A DNA stretch of 64,000 nucleotides, taken from the NCBI GenBank assembly GCA_030605835.1, contig JAUWHO010000035.1:62001-126000 (forward strand), in the 5' to 3' direction. This document shows, one piece after another, positions 26,655-34,188 of the stretch. The notes under the pieces were generated by a model that saw nothing but the letters and a program-made list of their open reading frames with translations, was not told the origin of the DNA and did no database searches. The position numbers and the translations under genes were made by a program. The stretch is from Candidatus Zixiibacteriota bacterium. Its GTDB lineage: Bacteria > Zixibacteria > MSB-5A5 > DG-27. Position 1 is the first letter of the stretch, and every line of letters starts with the position of its first letter.

Positions 26655-27436
26655 ACTGTAGCGAAGCCCAAAGACTTCTGTACGATTACCTCAATGGGGA
26701 GCTGGAGCAGTTAGATCTTAGTCGGGTTGAATCTCATCTGAAGGTGTGCTCCTCCTGCCTCAGGATATTCGAATTTGAGCGGCGTTTCCAGAGTCTCATC
26801 ATCGATAGAATCCCCGAAGAAACAGCCCCCCCAGACCTGAGGTCGGCGATACTCGACCGCATCGGTCAGCTGGAACAGCCCGGAACCTCGTTTCCCGCCT
26901 CCAAAAAACGTTTCTTCTTCCGCCCAGCGCTGGTCTTGGCCCCGATCGGTCTGGTGGTGGTTTTCCTGACGGTCGTCTTTTTCACCTCGCGGGAAAAACA
27001 GAAAGACCCGATCGCTATTCTGGTTCAGAATCACATGCGAGTAGAATCCTCGAATGAGGGACTGACCTATAACTCCTCTGACCCCCAATTTGTCTCCTCC
27101 CATCTGGAGCGGGAGCTGGGCCTCCAGGCCTCCTTGACCGCCTATACCTCCTCCGGAGCGGTTCTGAAGGGTGGTGAGGTGATCCCGGTATGCAACTGCA
27201 AGGTGGGGCTGGTATATTTCTCCAAAGAGGGGGTGGGGATTTCGCTTTTCCTTTGTCATCCGGGCGAGCTAACGTGTCCCATGATGGAGGCAATCTCTCA
27301 CCGCAATCGAAAATATCATTTTGCCAGGATTCGCGGATTCAATCTCTTGGTCTGGGATGATGCAGGTTTGAACTGCATCGTGGTTTCACGACTTCCGAGG
27401 GAGACACTCCTTGACTTCGCCAGCCGGCGAGCATAG
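26651..27436 (+). CDS. Zinc-finger anti-sigma factor with Cys-rich periplasmic domain
   Basis: The track starts at 26603, inside the sigma gene; ATG 26651 overlaps the sigma stop and is the likely start, giving 261 residues. HLKVCSSC (HxxxCxxC) near residue 25-35 is the zinc anti-sigma motif that clasps the sigma factor. One membrane helix ([18 protein letters not shown]) follows at about 95-115. The C-terminal domain is periplasmic and carries a CNC motif and three further cysteines ([15 protein letters not shown]). This suggests a redox or metal signal, but that is inference. Confidence 0.85.
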   Translation: MNCSEAQRLLYDYLNGELEQLDLSRVESHLKVCSSCLRIFEFERRFQSLIIDRIPEETAPPDLRSAILDRIGQLEQPGTSFPASKKRFFFRPALVLAPIGLVVVFLTVVFFTSREKQKDPIAILVQNHMRVESSNEGLTYNSSDPQFVSSHLERELGLQASLTAYTSSGAVLKGGEVIPVCNCKVGLVYFSKEGVGISLFLCHPGELTCPMMEAISHRNRKYHFARIRGFNLLVWDDAGLNCIVVSRLPRETLLDFASRRA

Positions 27437-27461
27437 GATCAGTCGACAGCTTCATCGACGG

Positions 27462-27510
27462 GAACAGAGAACAAGAGACTCTATTCACTATTTACTATCA
27501 ACCACTCACA
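27462..27510. repeat. Low-complexity degenerate repeat tract
   Basis: ATTCACTATTTACTATCAACC-type units after the anti-sigma gene; a second tract (GGTTCACAGTTCACAG, then CTATCTCCTATTCCCTG) runs at about 27629-27700. Together they occupy much of the 481-base spacer 27437-27917. Confidence 0.6.
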
Positions 27511-27673
27511 GCTCCCCTTAATGTCGGGGGGATAGAACTTCCCTCTCCAATCCCAGTAGCTGTAACCGGAGGTGCATCTTGAACTCGATCTTCGAGAGAC
27601 CAATTTTTCTCTCCTCCCTCGTGGTTCAAAGTTCGTAGTTTACGGTTCACAGTTCACAGTGACTTCCTCTCCC

Positions 27674-27814
27674 CTATCTCCTATTCCCTGTTTCCTTTGA
27701 TCTTGAGGTTTTCTGAAACTTCACCATACCACATTTTCTGCAGACCCACTTGCGCCTCTTGTGGAAGGAGCGTTTCTCCTCCTTCATCTTCGTCTTACAG
27801 CGGGGACAATGCAC
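27674..27814 (-). CDS. Possible 46-residue zinc-ribbon ORF
   Basis: Not in the ORF track. Reading leftward from GTG 27814 the frame runs VHCPRCKTKMKEEKRSF and on to WVCRKCGMVKF, then stops at 27674. Two CxxC pairs 20 residues apart and a very basic composition look like a nucleic-acid-binding zinc ribbon. The frame stays open upstream without an ATG, TTG or GTG except this GTG, and no clear ribosome binding site is visible. It may be a real small gene or a decayed remnant. It overlaps the low-complexity tract at its 3' end. Confidence 0.35.
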   Translation of the reverse strand: MHCPRCKTKMKEEKRSFHKRRKWVCRKCGMVKFQKTSRSKETGNRR

Positions 27815-27827
27815 AGGGTCTAAACGG

Positions 27828-27854
27828 TTGACATATCCTCCAGAATGATATAAT
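27828..27854 (+). promoter_or_regulatory. Predicted promoter of the nagZ-anmK-spoIID operon
   Basis: TTGACA at 27828-27833 and TATAAT at 27849-27854. The spacer is a short 15 bases; TAATAA two bases on would give 17. Confidence 0.5.
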
Positions 27855-27917
27855 AAGTGATGACATTTTTATGTCAACCCTGAACGCTGGCGAGGCAATG
27901 GAAAGATAGGATGTCTG

Positions 27918-28901
27918 ATGACCGATGATTACTTAGGACAGCTTTTCATTCTGGGCCTCTCGGGAAAAGGGTTATCTTCAGAGTTTGAGGGTTTCTTCAG
28001 CGGGAACCGAATCGGAGGTGTTATTCTCTTCGAGGAGAACTTCGAGGACCTCGCCGATTTGAGGAGACTAACCAGCCATCTCCGCTCTCTGGGTGAGGTG
28101 CCCCCATTTGTAATGATTGACCAAGAGGTCCGGGGAGTTAACCGGATAACAGAAAACATGCCGAGCCTCACCAATGATGCCCTTTCCAACTCACTGAACA
28201 GCTCTCTGAAAGTGCAAGAGGCGTTTTCTCAAACCGCAAGAACTTTGAAGGATTCGGGCATAAATGTCCAGCTGGCTCCAGTTGTGGATCTCCCGGGGGG
28301 TGCTCGCCACCACGTTTTGAAGGGGCGCTGCTTGGGTGAGGATTCCAAGCTGGTGGCGCAGTTAGGCGCAGTCGCCGTCGAGGCGATTCAATCGGAGGGG
28401 ATTTCCGCCTGCGCCAAGCACTTCCCCGGATTAGGGGAAGCTCGTGAAGATCCCCATTTCAGGTTGGCCAGAGTAGAGACCTCCCGCGAGGAGTGGTCCC
28501 AGACGGATGCCGCCCCCTTCAGGGAGACGATCTCTTGCGGAGTCCACTTTGTAATGAGCACTCATGTGATTTGCTCCGCTCTGGATGAAAGCCTCCCGGC
28601 GACCCTCTCAGGAAAGGTAATCGATGATTGTCTGAAGAGAGAATTGGGATTTGAGGGTTTGGTTATCACCGATGATTTGACTATGAGGGGCATCACGGAA
28701 AAGCACTCTATCCCGGAGGTTGCGGTCGAAGCCCTGACCGCCGGGCATCACTTCTTACTTATATGCAAGGATTTCGAGGCTCAGAAAGAGGCCTTAGAAT
28801 TCGTTAGAAAAGCATATATGAACAGAAACTTGAATCGGGAAAGAGTTGACCAGACGATCTCTAAGATATTAGACTTCAAGAAAAAGTATGTCAACTCTTA
28901 A
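27918..28901 (+). CDS. nagZ: Beta-N-acetylhexosaminidase (glycoside hydrolase family 3, NagZ-like)
   Basis: A 327-residue protein, ATG 27918 with AGGAT upstream. GGVILFEENFED, VMIDQEVRGVNR, ACAKHFPGLGEA (the NagZ-type KHFPG loop carrying the acid/base His) and ITDDLTMRGI (nucleophile Asp) are the GH3 blocks; 327 residues fits single-domain bacterial NagZ. The enzyme removes GlcNAc from anhydromuropeptides during wall recycling. No signal peptide is visible, so it is cytosolic. The 3' end overlaps anmK by 14 bases, and the pairing supports the recycling role. Confidence 0.88.
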   Translation: MTDDYLGQLFILGLSGKGLSSEFEGFFSGNRIGGVILFEENFEDLADLRRLTSHLRSLGEVPPFVMIDQEVRGVNRITENMPSLTNDALSNSLNSSLKVQEAFSQTARTLKDSGINVQLAPVVDLPGGARHHVLKGRCLGEDSKLVAQLGAVAVEAIQSEGISACAKHFPGLGEAREDPHFRLARVETSREEWSQTDAAPFRETISCGVHFVMSTHVICSALDESLPATLSGKVIDDCLKRELGFEGLVITDDLTMRGITEKHSIPEVAVEALTAGHHFLLICKDFEAQKEALEFVRKAYMNRNLNRERVDQTISKILDFKKKYVNS

Positions 28902-30063
28902 GAGATTACTGCGTAAGAGCGACAGATTGGTGGTGGGGCTGAACTCCGGAACATCTATAGACGGTGTCGATGCCTGTCTGGTGAGGTTCACTGGAGGCCG
29001 GGGAATATCGGGGATTCGCTTGTTGAGTTTCAGGAGCTTTCCGTTCTCGCCTGGTGTTCGAAGGGCGATCCTCAAGATCTGTGACCCCGATTTTCAGAAG
29101 TTGGACGAGACAATGAGGCTGAATTATGCCTTAGGGGAATACTTCGCCGAGGCTGCAATAAAGGTCGTCGAAGAGGCGGGACACAGCCTATCGCAGCTCG
29201 ACCTTGTCGGCAGCCACGGTCAGACGATTCGGCACCTCCCGCGCAAGGAGAGGAGTCTATCCCATTCTGTGAGGGCAACCCTGCAGATCGGAGAGCTGGC
29301 GGTCATTGCCAATCGCACCGGAGTCATCACCGTCGGCGATTTCAGAGCCTCGGATGTAGCCGCCGGAGGGGAGGGGGCACCCCTGACACCATACTGCCAT
29401 CATTTCCTCTTCGCACACAGAGCAAAGGATATCGCTGTCGTCAACATCGGGGGAATTGCCAACGTCACTTTTCTGCCGGCTGGTTGCTCCCCAAAGCAGA
29501 TGTTGGCTTATGACACCGGGCCCGGAAATATGGTGGTGGACTATCTCGCTGGGAAGCTCTTTGGAAAGAGCTTCGATTGCGATGGTAAAATCGCCTTGAG
29601 CGGCACGGTGTCACCGAAGCTCTTAAACTACCTTCTGAGAGACCCCTATTATCGGCGTAAACCGCCGAAGTCAACCGGGAGGGAAAAATACGATCGGACT
29701 TTCTGCGAGCGACTGATTGAAAAGTCCAAGTCTCTTGGTCTTGCTCCCAAAGATATGATCGCTACCAGCTCGGAGCTGACGGTGAAGACCATCGCTCAAA
29801 CCATAAAAGCTCTGAGTCGAACAGAGAGAATCATCCTCTGTGGGGGTGGCGCTCTAAACTTATATTTTCGCAAACGGCTCTCTGAGGAGTTGGAGCCCAA
29901 AGAGATTGTCACCTCAGAGGAATTTGGCATCCCGGTGAAGGGGATGGAGCCTCTCTGTTTTGCCATTCTCGCCAACGAGACCATAAACGGAAAAAGAACC
30001 GGGCTACCCAAAGTCACCGGTGCGAAGACTGAAACCATTCTGGGTAAAATCTGTCTGCCTTGA
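28888..30063 (+). CDS. anmK: Anhydro-N-acetylmuramic acid kinase
   Basis: A 391-residue ASKHA-fold kinase. VVGLNSGTSIDGVD is the phosphate-1 loop with the catalytic aspartate, LVGSHGQTIRHLP and VTVGDFRASDVAAGGEGAPL form the sugar site, and NIGGIANVT and DTGPGNMVVD bind nucleotide. It converts 1,6-anhydroMurNAc and ATP to MurNAc-6-phosphate. Overlap with nagZ (14 bases) and the SpoIID-like gene three bases later define a cell-wall recycling operon. murQ is not present. Confidence 0.95.
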   Translation: MSTLKRLLRKSDRLVVGLNSGTSIDGVDACLVRFTGGRGISGIRLLSFRSFPFSPGVRRAILKICDPDFQKLDETMRLNYALGEYFAEAAIKVVEEAGHSLSQLDLVGSHGQTIRHLPRKERSLSHSVRATLQIGELAVIANRTGVITVGDFRASDVAAGGEGAPLTPYCHHFLFAHRAKDIAVVNIGGIANVTFLPAGCSPKQMLAYDTGPGNMVVDYLAGKLFGKSFDCDGKIALSGTVSPKLLNYLLRDPYYRRKPPKSTGREKYDRTFCERLIEKSKSLGLAPKDMIATSSELTVKTIAQTIKALSRTERIILCGGGALNLYFRKRLSEELEPKEIVTSEEFGIPVKGMEPLCFAILANETINGKRTGLPKVTGAKTETILGKICLP

Positions 30064-30066
30064 ACT

Positions 30067-31320
30067 ATGATACCACGTTCGATACTTCTTATCTTCTTGG
30101 GACTTCTTACAGTCTGCGGCTCATGCGGTCGCCCTCCCTATAGGACTGCTGAACCCTCCCCGGGCGTGCCTCCGACGGTGCGACTCAAGCTCGGGGAATA
30201 TTGGGGAACAGTTAGATTCTCCTCTCAGGGCCCGTCGTTGGTCGAATGCTGGAGAGCCGGACAGCTCGTGGACAGATTCTATGGCGCTTTCGAGCTCAAC
30301 GTTGCCCTCTCCGGGGGAGGGCTGTCATTAAAAGACGAAAACCTAGGAGGGCTTGCGAGGAGACTCTCGAAGATTGCATTCCTGCCCGGCTCGAATCCGG
30401 CGAAATTTCAGTTCCAGGGCAAGACCTATCGAGGGAACTTAGAAATCATCTGTAGTCGCGAAACCACAAGCTTCACCGCGATAAACGAGCTGGATATAGA
30501 GAGCTACTTGAAGGGGGTGCTCCCGGCGGAGATGGGAAAGCGCCTCCCGGAGGAATACGAAGCCCTGAAAGCTCAAGCGGTGGCGGCACGAACGTATGCC
30601 CTCTACAAGCTTCAGAACCAAAAAGGGGACAACCGCTATCTGCACGCAACGGTGTTGGACCAAGTATATCAGGGTTACGACTCGGAAATGCAGCTGTCAA
30701 ATCGGGCGGTGGAGGAGACCCGGGGGCAGGTTCTCACCTACCGGGGTCAGCTAATCTGCGCATACTATCACGCTATCTGCGGAGGTTCAACTGAAGATGT
30801 ATCGAACGTTTGGGGAGGAAAGCAAAAGGCCTACCTGACCTCGGTTCCGGATGGTGATTTGTGCAGCTGGGCCAAAAGTTACCTCTGGCAGGAGAGCTTC
30901 ACCGCGGAGGAGCTCTTGGAGAAGGTGGTCTCCCATTCAAGAGCAGAGAACCTCAAGTGGCCGAGAGAGAGAGACAGCCTGAAATCGGTCGAGATTCTCT
31001 CTCGTATGAGAAGCGGGAGGGTCAGAGAGCTTCTGATTGAAACCACAAGTCACAAATACATCTTGAAATCTGATGATATAAGGTGGGCTCTGAACAGAAC
31101 CGAAGAGGAAATCACGATTCTCGCCTCTACTCTCTTCGAGATGACATTGAGACGAGACTCAAGCGACAACATCATCTCCGTCGACTTCTTCGGGAGGGGG
31201 AAGGGGCACGGCGTGGGGATGTGTCAATGTGGTGCCATCGGTCGTTCCCGTAAGGGTTATGACTATGACCAGATTCTGAAATCCTATTATACCGGAGCAC
31301 ACCTGTCCAGGTTGTACTGA
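30067..31320 (+). CDS. SpoIID/LytB-domain lipoprotein
   Basis: A 417-residue protein with a lipoprotein-type signal (ILLIFLGLLTVCGSCG). The SpoIID core is clear: ELDIESYLKGVLPAEMG, then EALKAQAVAARTYALY, YHAICGGSTEDV and the end block GRGKGHGVGMCQCGAIG. SpoIID-family proteins cleave glycan strands denuded of stem peptides or activate amidases; members exist in many non-sporulating bacteria. The operon with nagZ and anmK supports wall turnover and recycling. It ends just before a bidirectional terminator. Confidence 0.9.
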   Translation: MIPRSILLIFLGLLTVCGSCGRPPYRTAEPSPGVPPTVRLKLGEYWGTVRFSSQGPSLVECWRAGQLVDRFYGAFELNVALSGGGLSLKDENLGGLARRLSKIAFLPGSNPAKFQFQGKTYRGNLEIICSRETTSFTAINELDIESYLKGVLPAEMGKRLPEEYEALKAQAVAARTYALYKLQNQKGDNRYLHATVLDQVYQGYDSEMQLSNRAVEETRGQVLTYRGQLICAYYHAICGGSTEDVSNVWGGKQKAYLTSVPDGDLCSWAKSYLWQESFTAEELLEKVVSHSRAENLKWPRERDSLKSVEILSRMRSGRVRELLIETTSHKYILKSDDIRWALNRTEEEITILASTLFEMTLRRDSSDNIISVDFFGRGKGHGVGMCQCGAIGRSRKGYDYDQILKSYYTGAHLSRLY

Positions 31321-31350
31321 TCCAACAGCGCCATTTCTTGATTTCACCAA

Positions 31351-31385
31351 AAAAGCCCCGGAGCAAATCACGGGGCTTCTATTTT
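31351..31385. terminator. Bidirectional rho-independent terminator
   Basis: AAGCCCCG / CGGGGCTT stem around a ten-base loop, with A-rich sequence on the left and T-rich on the right. It lies between convergent spoIID-like and barrel genes. Confidence 0.8.
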
Positions 31386-31410
31386 CTGGTTTGAATAACG
31401 CTGGCAGCTC

Positions 31411-32490
31411 TTACAAACCCAGTCGCACCCGGAAGAGGTGATTCCACTGCTTATCGACCGTCGGGGCCGGGCCCAATTCCTCACCGTAATAAGTGTAATC
31501 CAACCCCAGGATGAACAGATTCAGTCCGATTCCACCGGAAAAGTAACCCTTGTGATAGCCCAGACGTAAGTCGAAAACCTCGAAGCTCGCGTTGGCGCCC
31601 AGGTAGATCTTGTTGAGAAGATGGTTGCCGCCGCGGTTGAAGGTATCATTGAGGTCAGCAGCCAAAGCCAGCCTGGGAAAGAGATAGTAGGCGATCCCCA
31701 GCTTCATGATGATGTCGGTCTTGCCGCCATCGATGGTTCCCAGAAGGTCCAGTATGGAGGCCCCCAGGGTGGTCTTGGAGTCGAGGTTATATAACGCACC
31801 AACGTCCAAGCCCCAGCCGGTCTTGGCCTTCTCAAGCCGGTCGATTGCCTTATCAACGATTTCTTTGCTGGACTCCATGTCCGAGGCTTTGATATGCACC
31901 AGACCGCTGTTGCGCCTGCTGATGATCTTCCCGTTTGCTCCCACCGCCAGCTTGTCAGTCAGGTAGCGGCCGTGTCCTGCGAAGTAGACTATGTCAGTTG
32001 TGACACTGGCGAAGAGCCGAGGCTCATAAATGCCGCGGTCGAGCTTGAATCTCGCCCGGGCGACATCGTAAACTCCGAAGGCGAAACCGTTCATCGTCAC
32101 CCCGACGGAGGGACCCAAATATACCGTTACCCAGCGGTCGTCGAATTCGGTCATGTCGTCGAGGAAATCCTGTTTCTCCTGGGTGGACAGATTCTCGAAA
32201 TTCTCGAAGCGTTCCTGGTTGTCCTTGGCGAATTTCAAAACATCGGTGGCGGTCTTGTCAAAGCCGAACTGCAAGTCCGGAACTGCTAAGTGAAAACCGG
32301 TATTGGCTAAAAGCGCCGGATTGTAAAGGAATGCTCCCCAGGTGTCTCCGTAAGCACAGTAGGCCCCTCCCATCCCTAAGGCTCTGATGTCGGGCTTGAA
32401 GGCCGGTCGGCTGGCAGCGTATAGTCCGGTGGTGACGAAAAGAAGAGAGAAAAGCACCACCAGGACAGCGAAAGGTTTTCTTATTGACAT
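31411..32490 (-). CDS. Outer-membrane barrel protein, PorV/UPF0164-like
   Basis: A 359-residue protein with a signal peptide (FAVLVVLFSLLFVTTGLYA). The block ALGMGGAYCAYGDTWGAFLYNPALL right after the signal is the hallmark of the PorV/PorQ/UPF0164 (FadL-like) group. Alternating hydrophobic strands continue to a C terminus ending in aromatic/Leu (LFRVRLGL), as in outer-membrane barrels. In type IX systems PorV shuttles cargo at the outer membrane; in other phyla the role is unknown. It follows the lipoprotein gene by 18 bases with a strong GGAGGAATATA ribosome binding site. Confidence 0.7.
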   Translation of the reverse strand: MSIRKPFAVLVVLFSLLFVTTGLYAASRPAFKPDIRALGMGGAYCAYGDTWGAFLYNPALLANTGFHLAVPDLQFGFDKTATDVLKFAKDNQERFENFENLSTQEKQDFLDDMTEFDDRWVTVYLGPSVGVTMNGFAFGVYDVARARFKLDRGIYEPRLFASVTTDIVYFAGHGRYLTDKLAVGANGKIISRRNSGLVHIKASDMESSKEIVDKAIDRLEKAKTGWGLDVGALYNLDSKTTLGASILDLLGTIDGGKTDIIMKLGIAYYLFPRLALAADLNDTFNRGGNHLLNKIYLGANASFEVFDLRLGYHKGYFSGGIGLNLFILGLDYTYYGEELGPAPTVDKQWNHLFRVRLGL

Positions 32491-32508
32491 TATATTCCTC
32501 CGTTTGCT

Positions 32509-33438
32509 CTAAATATGATCGGTGTCCTCGTCGGTTCGACCGTCCCCGTCGTTATCAATCCCGTCCAATGTCTCCTCATCGATCTGACCATCGCCGTCAT
32601 TATCCAGACCGTCATCGTAGTAATACATCTGGACGGTGGCCTCAATGTCATCGATTAGATTCTCGATCTCCTCGAAGTTGAGTCCCGGCTCAATCCTGTC
32701 TATGATGTGATGGACTAAAGGTCGGGCCTCTTCGATTAAATTGAGGACGAAATCTATGAGGACATTTATCTGTTCGGGGTCAGGGGGACCACCGCCCGGT
32801 TTATACAGTCCGCCGGTTAAAAATTTGTAAAGCCTCAGGATCTCATAAATATCCCCGTAGGGGATAATCTCCAAGATGATGTCCTCCTCATCGATCTCCC
32901 CGTCTTGGTCGGTGTCCCGCAAACCCAAAATGGCACACAGAGTCGTTGCTACAGCGAGGTCCACGACGATGTCATCCGGTTTGAACTTTCCGGTGGCGCG
33001 CCCATCAATGATCCAGGTCAAATCCTCCCTGACTCCCAGGTTGGCTCGATAGATCGTATTCTTGCTGGCGATGTCTGCTGCGGTATCGGTACCTGCAACA
33101 GAGAAAATCGGCAAGCCCGGCTGGTTGCCGCGCTCAGCCTCGGTTTGATCTAACTGGTCGATCAGCCACGTAACGTCAATGTCGGCCGCCAGAACCAGTG
33201 CCTTGGAATGGTAATATCTCGCCTCCGAGTTGTGAGGGTCTTCTTCGATCGCTAGCGCCAGCTCGGCCTCCGCCTCCTGGTATTCCCCATCTCGAAGGAG
33301 CTGTTGCCCTTTGGCAAGGTGACCCAGGCCGGTGTCCTCCTCGGTCATCCACCCGAAGATGTTGCAGCCACAGAGGAGTAAGAGAGGGACAATGGCCAAG
33401 GCGAGCGCAAGAGTTAGGATGCTTAGGTTTCTCTTCAC
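32509..33438 (-). CDS. Lipoprotein with TPR and acidic calcium-binding-like repeats
   Basis: A 309-residue protein. GTG 33438 has a strong AGGAGGCACC upstream. The lipobox is LLCGC near residue 24. Residues 45-90 look like one or two TPRs (GQQLLRDGEYQEAEAEL, DPHNSEARYYHSKAL). A DTDQDGEIDEED motif near the middle and DNDGDGQIDEE plus DNDGDGRTDED at the end are Asp-rich calcium-binding loops of the thrombospondin type-3/dockerin kind. It is co-transcribed with the barrel protein and is probably an outer-membrane partner. Confidence 0.65.
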   Translation of the reverse strand: MKRNLSILTLALALAIVPLLLLCGCNIFGWMTEEDTGLGHLAKGQQLLRDGEYQEAEAELALAIEEDPHNSEARYYHSKALVLAADIDVTWLIDQLDQTEAERGNQPGLPIFSVAGTDTAADIASKNTIYRANLGVREDLTWIIDGRATGKFKPDDIVVDLAVATTLCAILGLRDTDQDGEIDEEDIILEIIPYGDIYEILRLYKFLTGGLYKPGGGPPDPEQINVLIDFVLNLIEEARPLVHHIIDRIEPGLNFEEIENLIDDIEATVQMYYYDDGLDNDGDGQIDEETLDGIDNDGDGRTDEDTDHI

Positions 33439-33846
33439 GGTGCCTCCTGATTGCTGTTTTTTATCTCGTTTACGCTTGTCTCCTTTTCAGGTAATATCAA
33501 TTGTCCACCATAATATTAAATTTCAAATCTCGGCGCAAGTTGTATGTGACCGGCCTCACAACCACGCCACACGCTTGCACAATGAATTAATCGACAAAAA
33601 GAGGGTTTTGTTTCTTGACAAAAGAAGTATCGCCGACTAAAGTTTGAAAACCAAAAGCTGAAAGCCGACAGAAGGAAATCTTTAGGTGATCAAGTTTATC
33701 AATATGATTCCGTCTGGGCTCAGCAGGGCTATTGCACCCAAAATCCGCCTGTGGCGAAGTAGGCTTACTTGAGAAGAATACAAAAATGGCAACTAAAGCC
33801 GTGGCCTCTAAAGTGAGCCACGGCTTTTCGTTTATAAGGTGATACC
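33439..33846. other. Spacer with hairpin leader before the truncated ABC gene
   Basis: A 408-base spacer between divergent genes. No ORF is convincing. The last 140 bases contain small hairpins (CGCC/GGCG at about 33750, AAGTA/TACTT) and then the strong stem at 33795-33827. They look like a transcribed leader but match no riboswitch I can name. Confidence 0.35.
33795..33828. terminator. Strong hairpin, terminator or attenuator
   Basis: Perfect 11-base stem AAAGCCGTGGC / GCCACGGCTTT with an 11-base loop, followed by TTTTCG, 20 bases ahead of the GTG start at 33847. It could be the terminator half of a leader controlling the downstream ABC gene fragment, or a stand-alone terminator. Confidence 0.6.
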
Positions 33847-34041
33847 GTGAAAAACATCGAAAAACACTCAATCGTGACTGAAGAGCTGAGCCGAATCTTC
33901 AAGAAGAGAAGATTCCGGAAAGATATGGAAAACGAGGTGGTGGCCTTAACCGGAGTCAACCTGAAGATCAGGGAGGGGGAACTTTTCGGGCTCTTAGGAC
34001 CTAACGGGGCCGGCAAGTTAGACCAAGTCACAAATTATTGA
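33847..34041 (+). pseudogene. Truncated ABC transporter ATPase (N-terminal fragment)
   Basis: A 64-residue ORF, GTG 33847 with AAGGTG upstream. After an N-terminal extension ([14 protein letters not shown]) it reads [19 protein letters not shown] and then GPNGAGK, the Walker A motif. At that lysine it departs into LDQVTNY and stops. All ABC motifs after Walker A are missing, so it cannot be a working ATPase. Immediately after the break lie palindromic repeats (34083-34138). A deletion or rearrangement at the Walker A codon is the simplest reading; an assembly join is the alternative. Confidence 0.75.
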
Positions 34042-34082
34042 TCAGTAGACAGCAAACAGCAGACAGGGTTCGCCCTCCTGTT

Positions 34083-34138
34083 GGTCACGGATGCCCTCAT
34101 CCGTGACCTTCTGGGTGCCGGACGGGGCGTCCGGCACC
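34083..34138. repeat. Two palindromic dispersed-type hairpins
   Basis: GGTCACGGAT/ATCCGTGACC at 34083-34108 and GGTGCCGGACG/CGTCCGGCACC at 34114-34138. The style matches the other repeats in the window (perfect stems, short loops, in tandem), but I see no second copy of these two. Confidence 0.7.
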
Positions 34139-34188
34139 AACGGGTTGAGGGGCATCCGCTTAATCCGTTTCATCTGCTGTGAATAAAC

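Noticed and set aside
33690-33830. Named riboswitch before the truncated ABC gene
   Set aside because: Hairpins are present, but no core matching SAM, FMN, TPP, cobalamin, c-di-GMP, glycine or similar classes could be found.
33587-33871. 94-residue minus-strand ORF in the spacer
   Set aside because: No ribosome binding site or recognisable domain, and it runs through the terminator-like hairpin.
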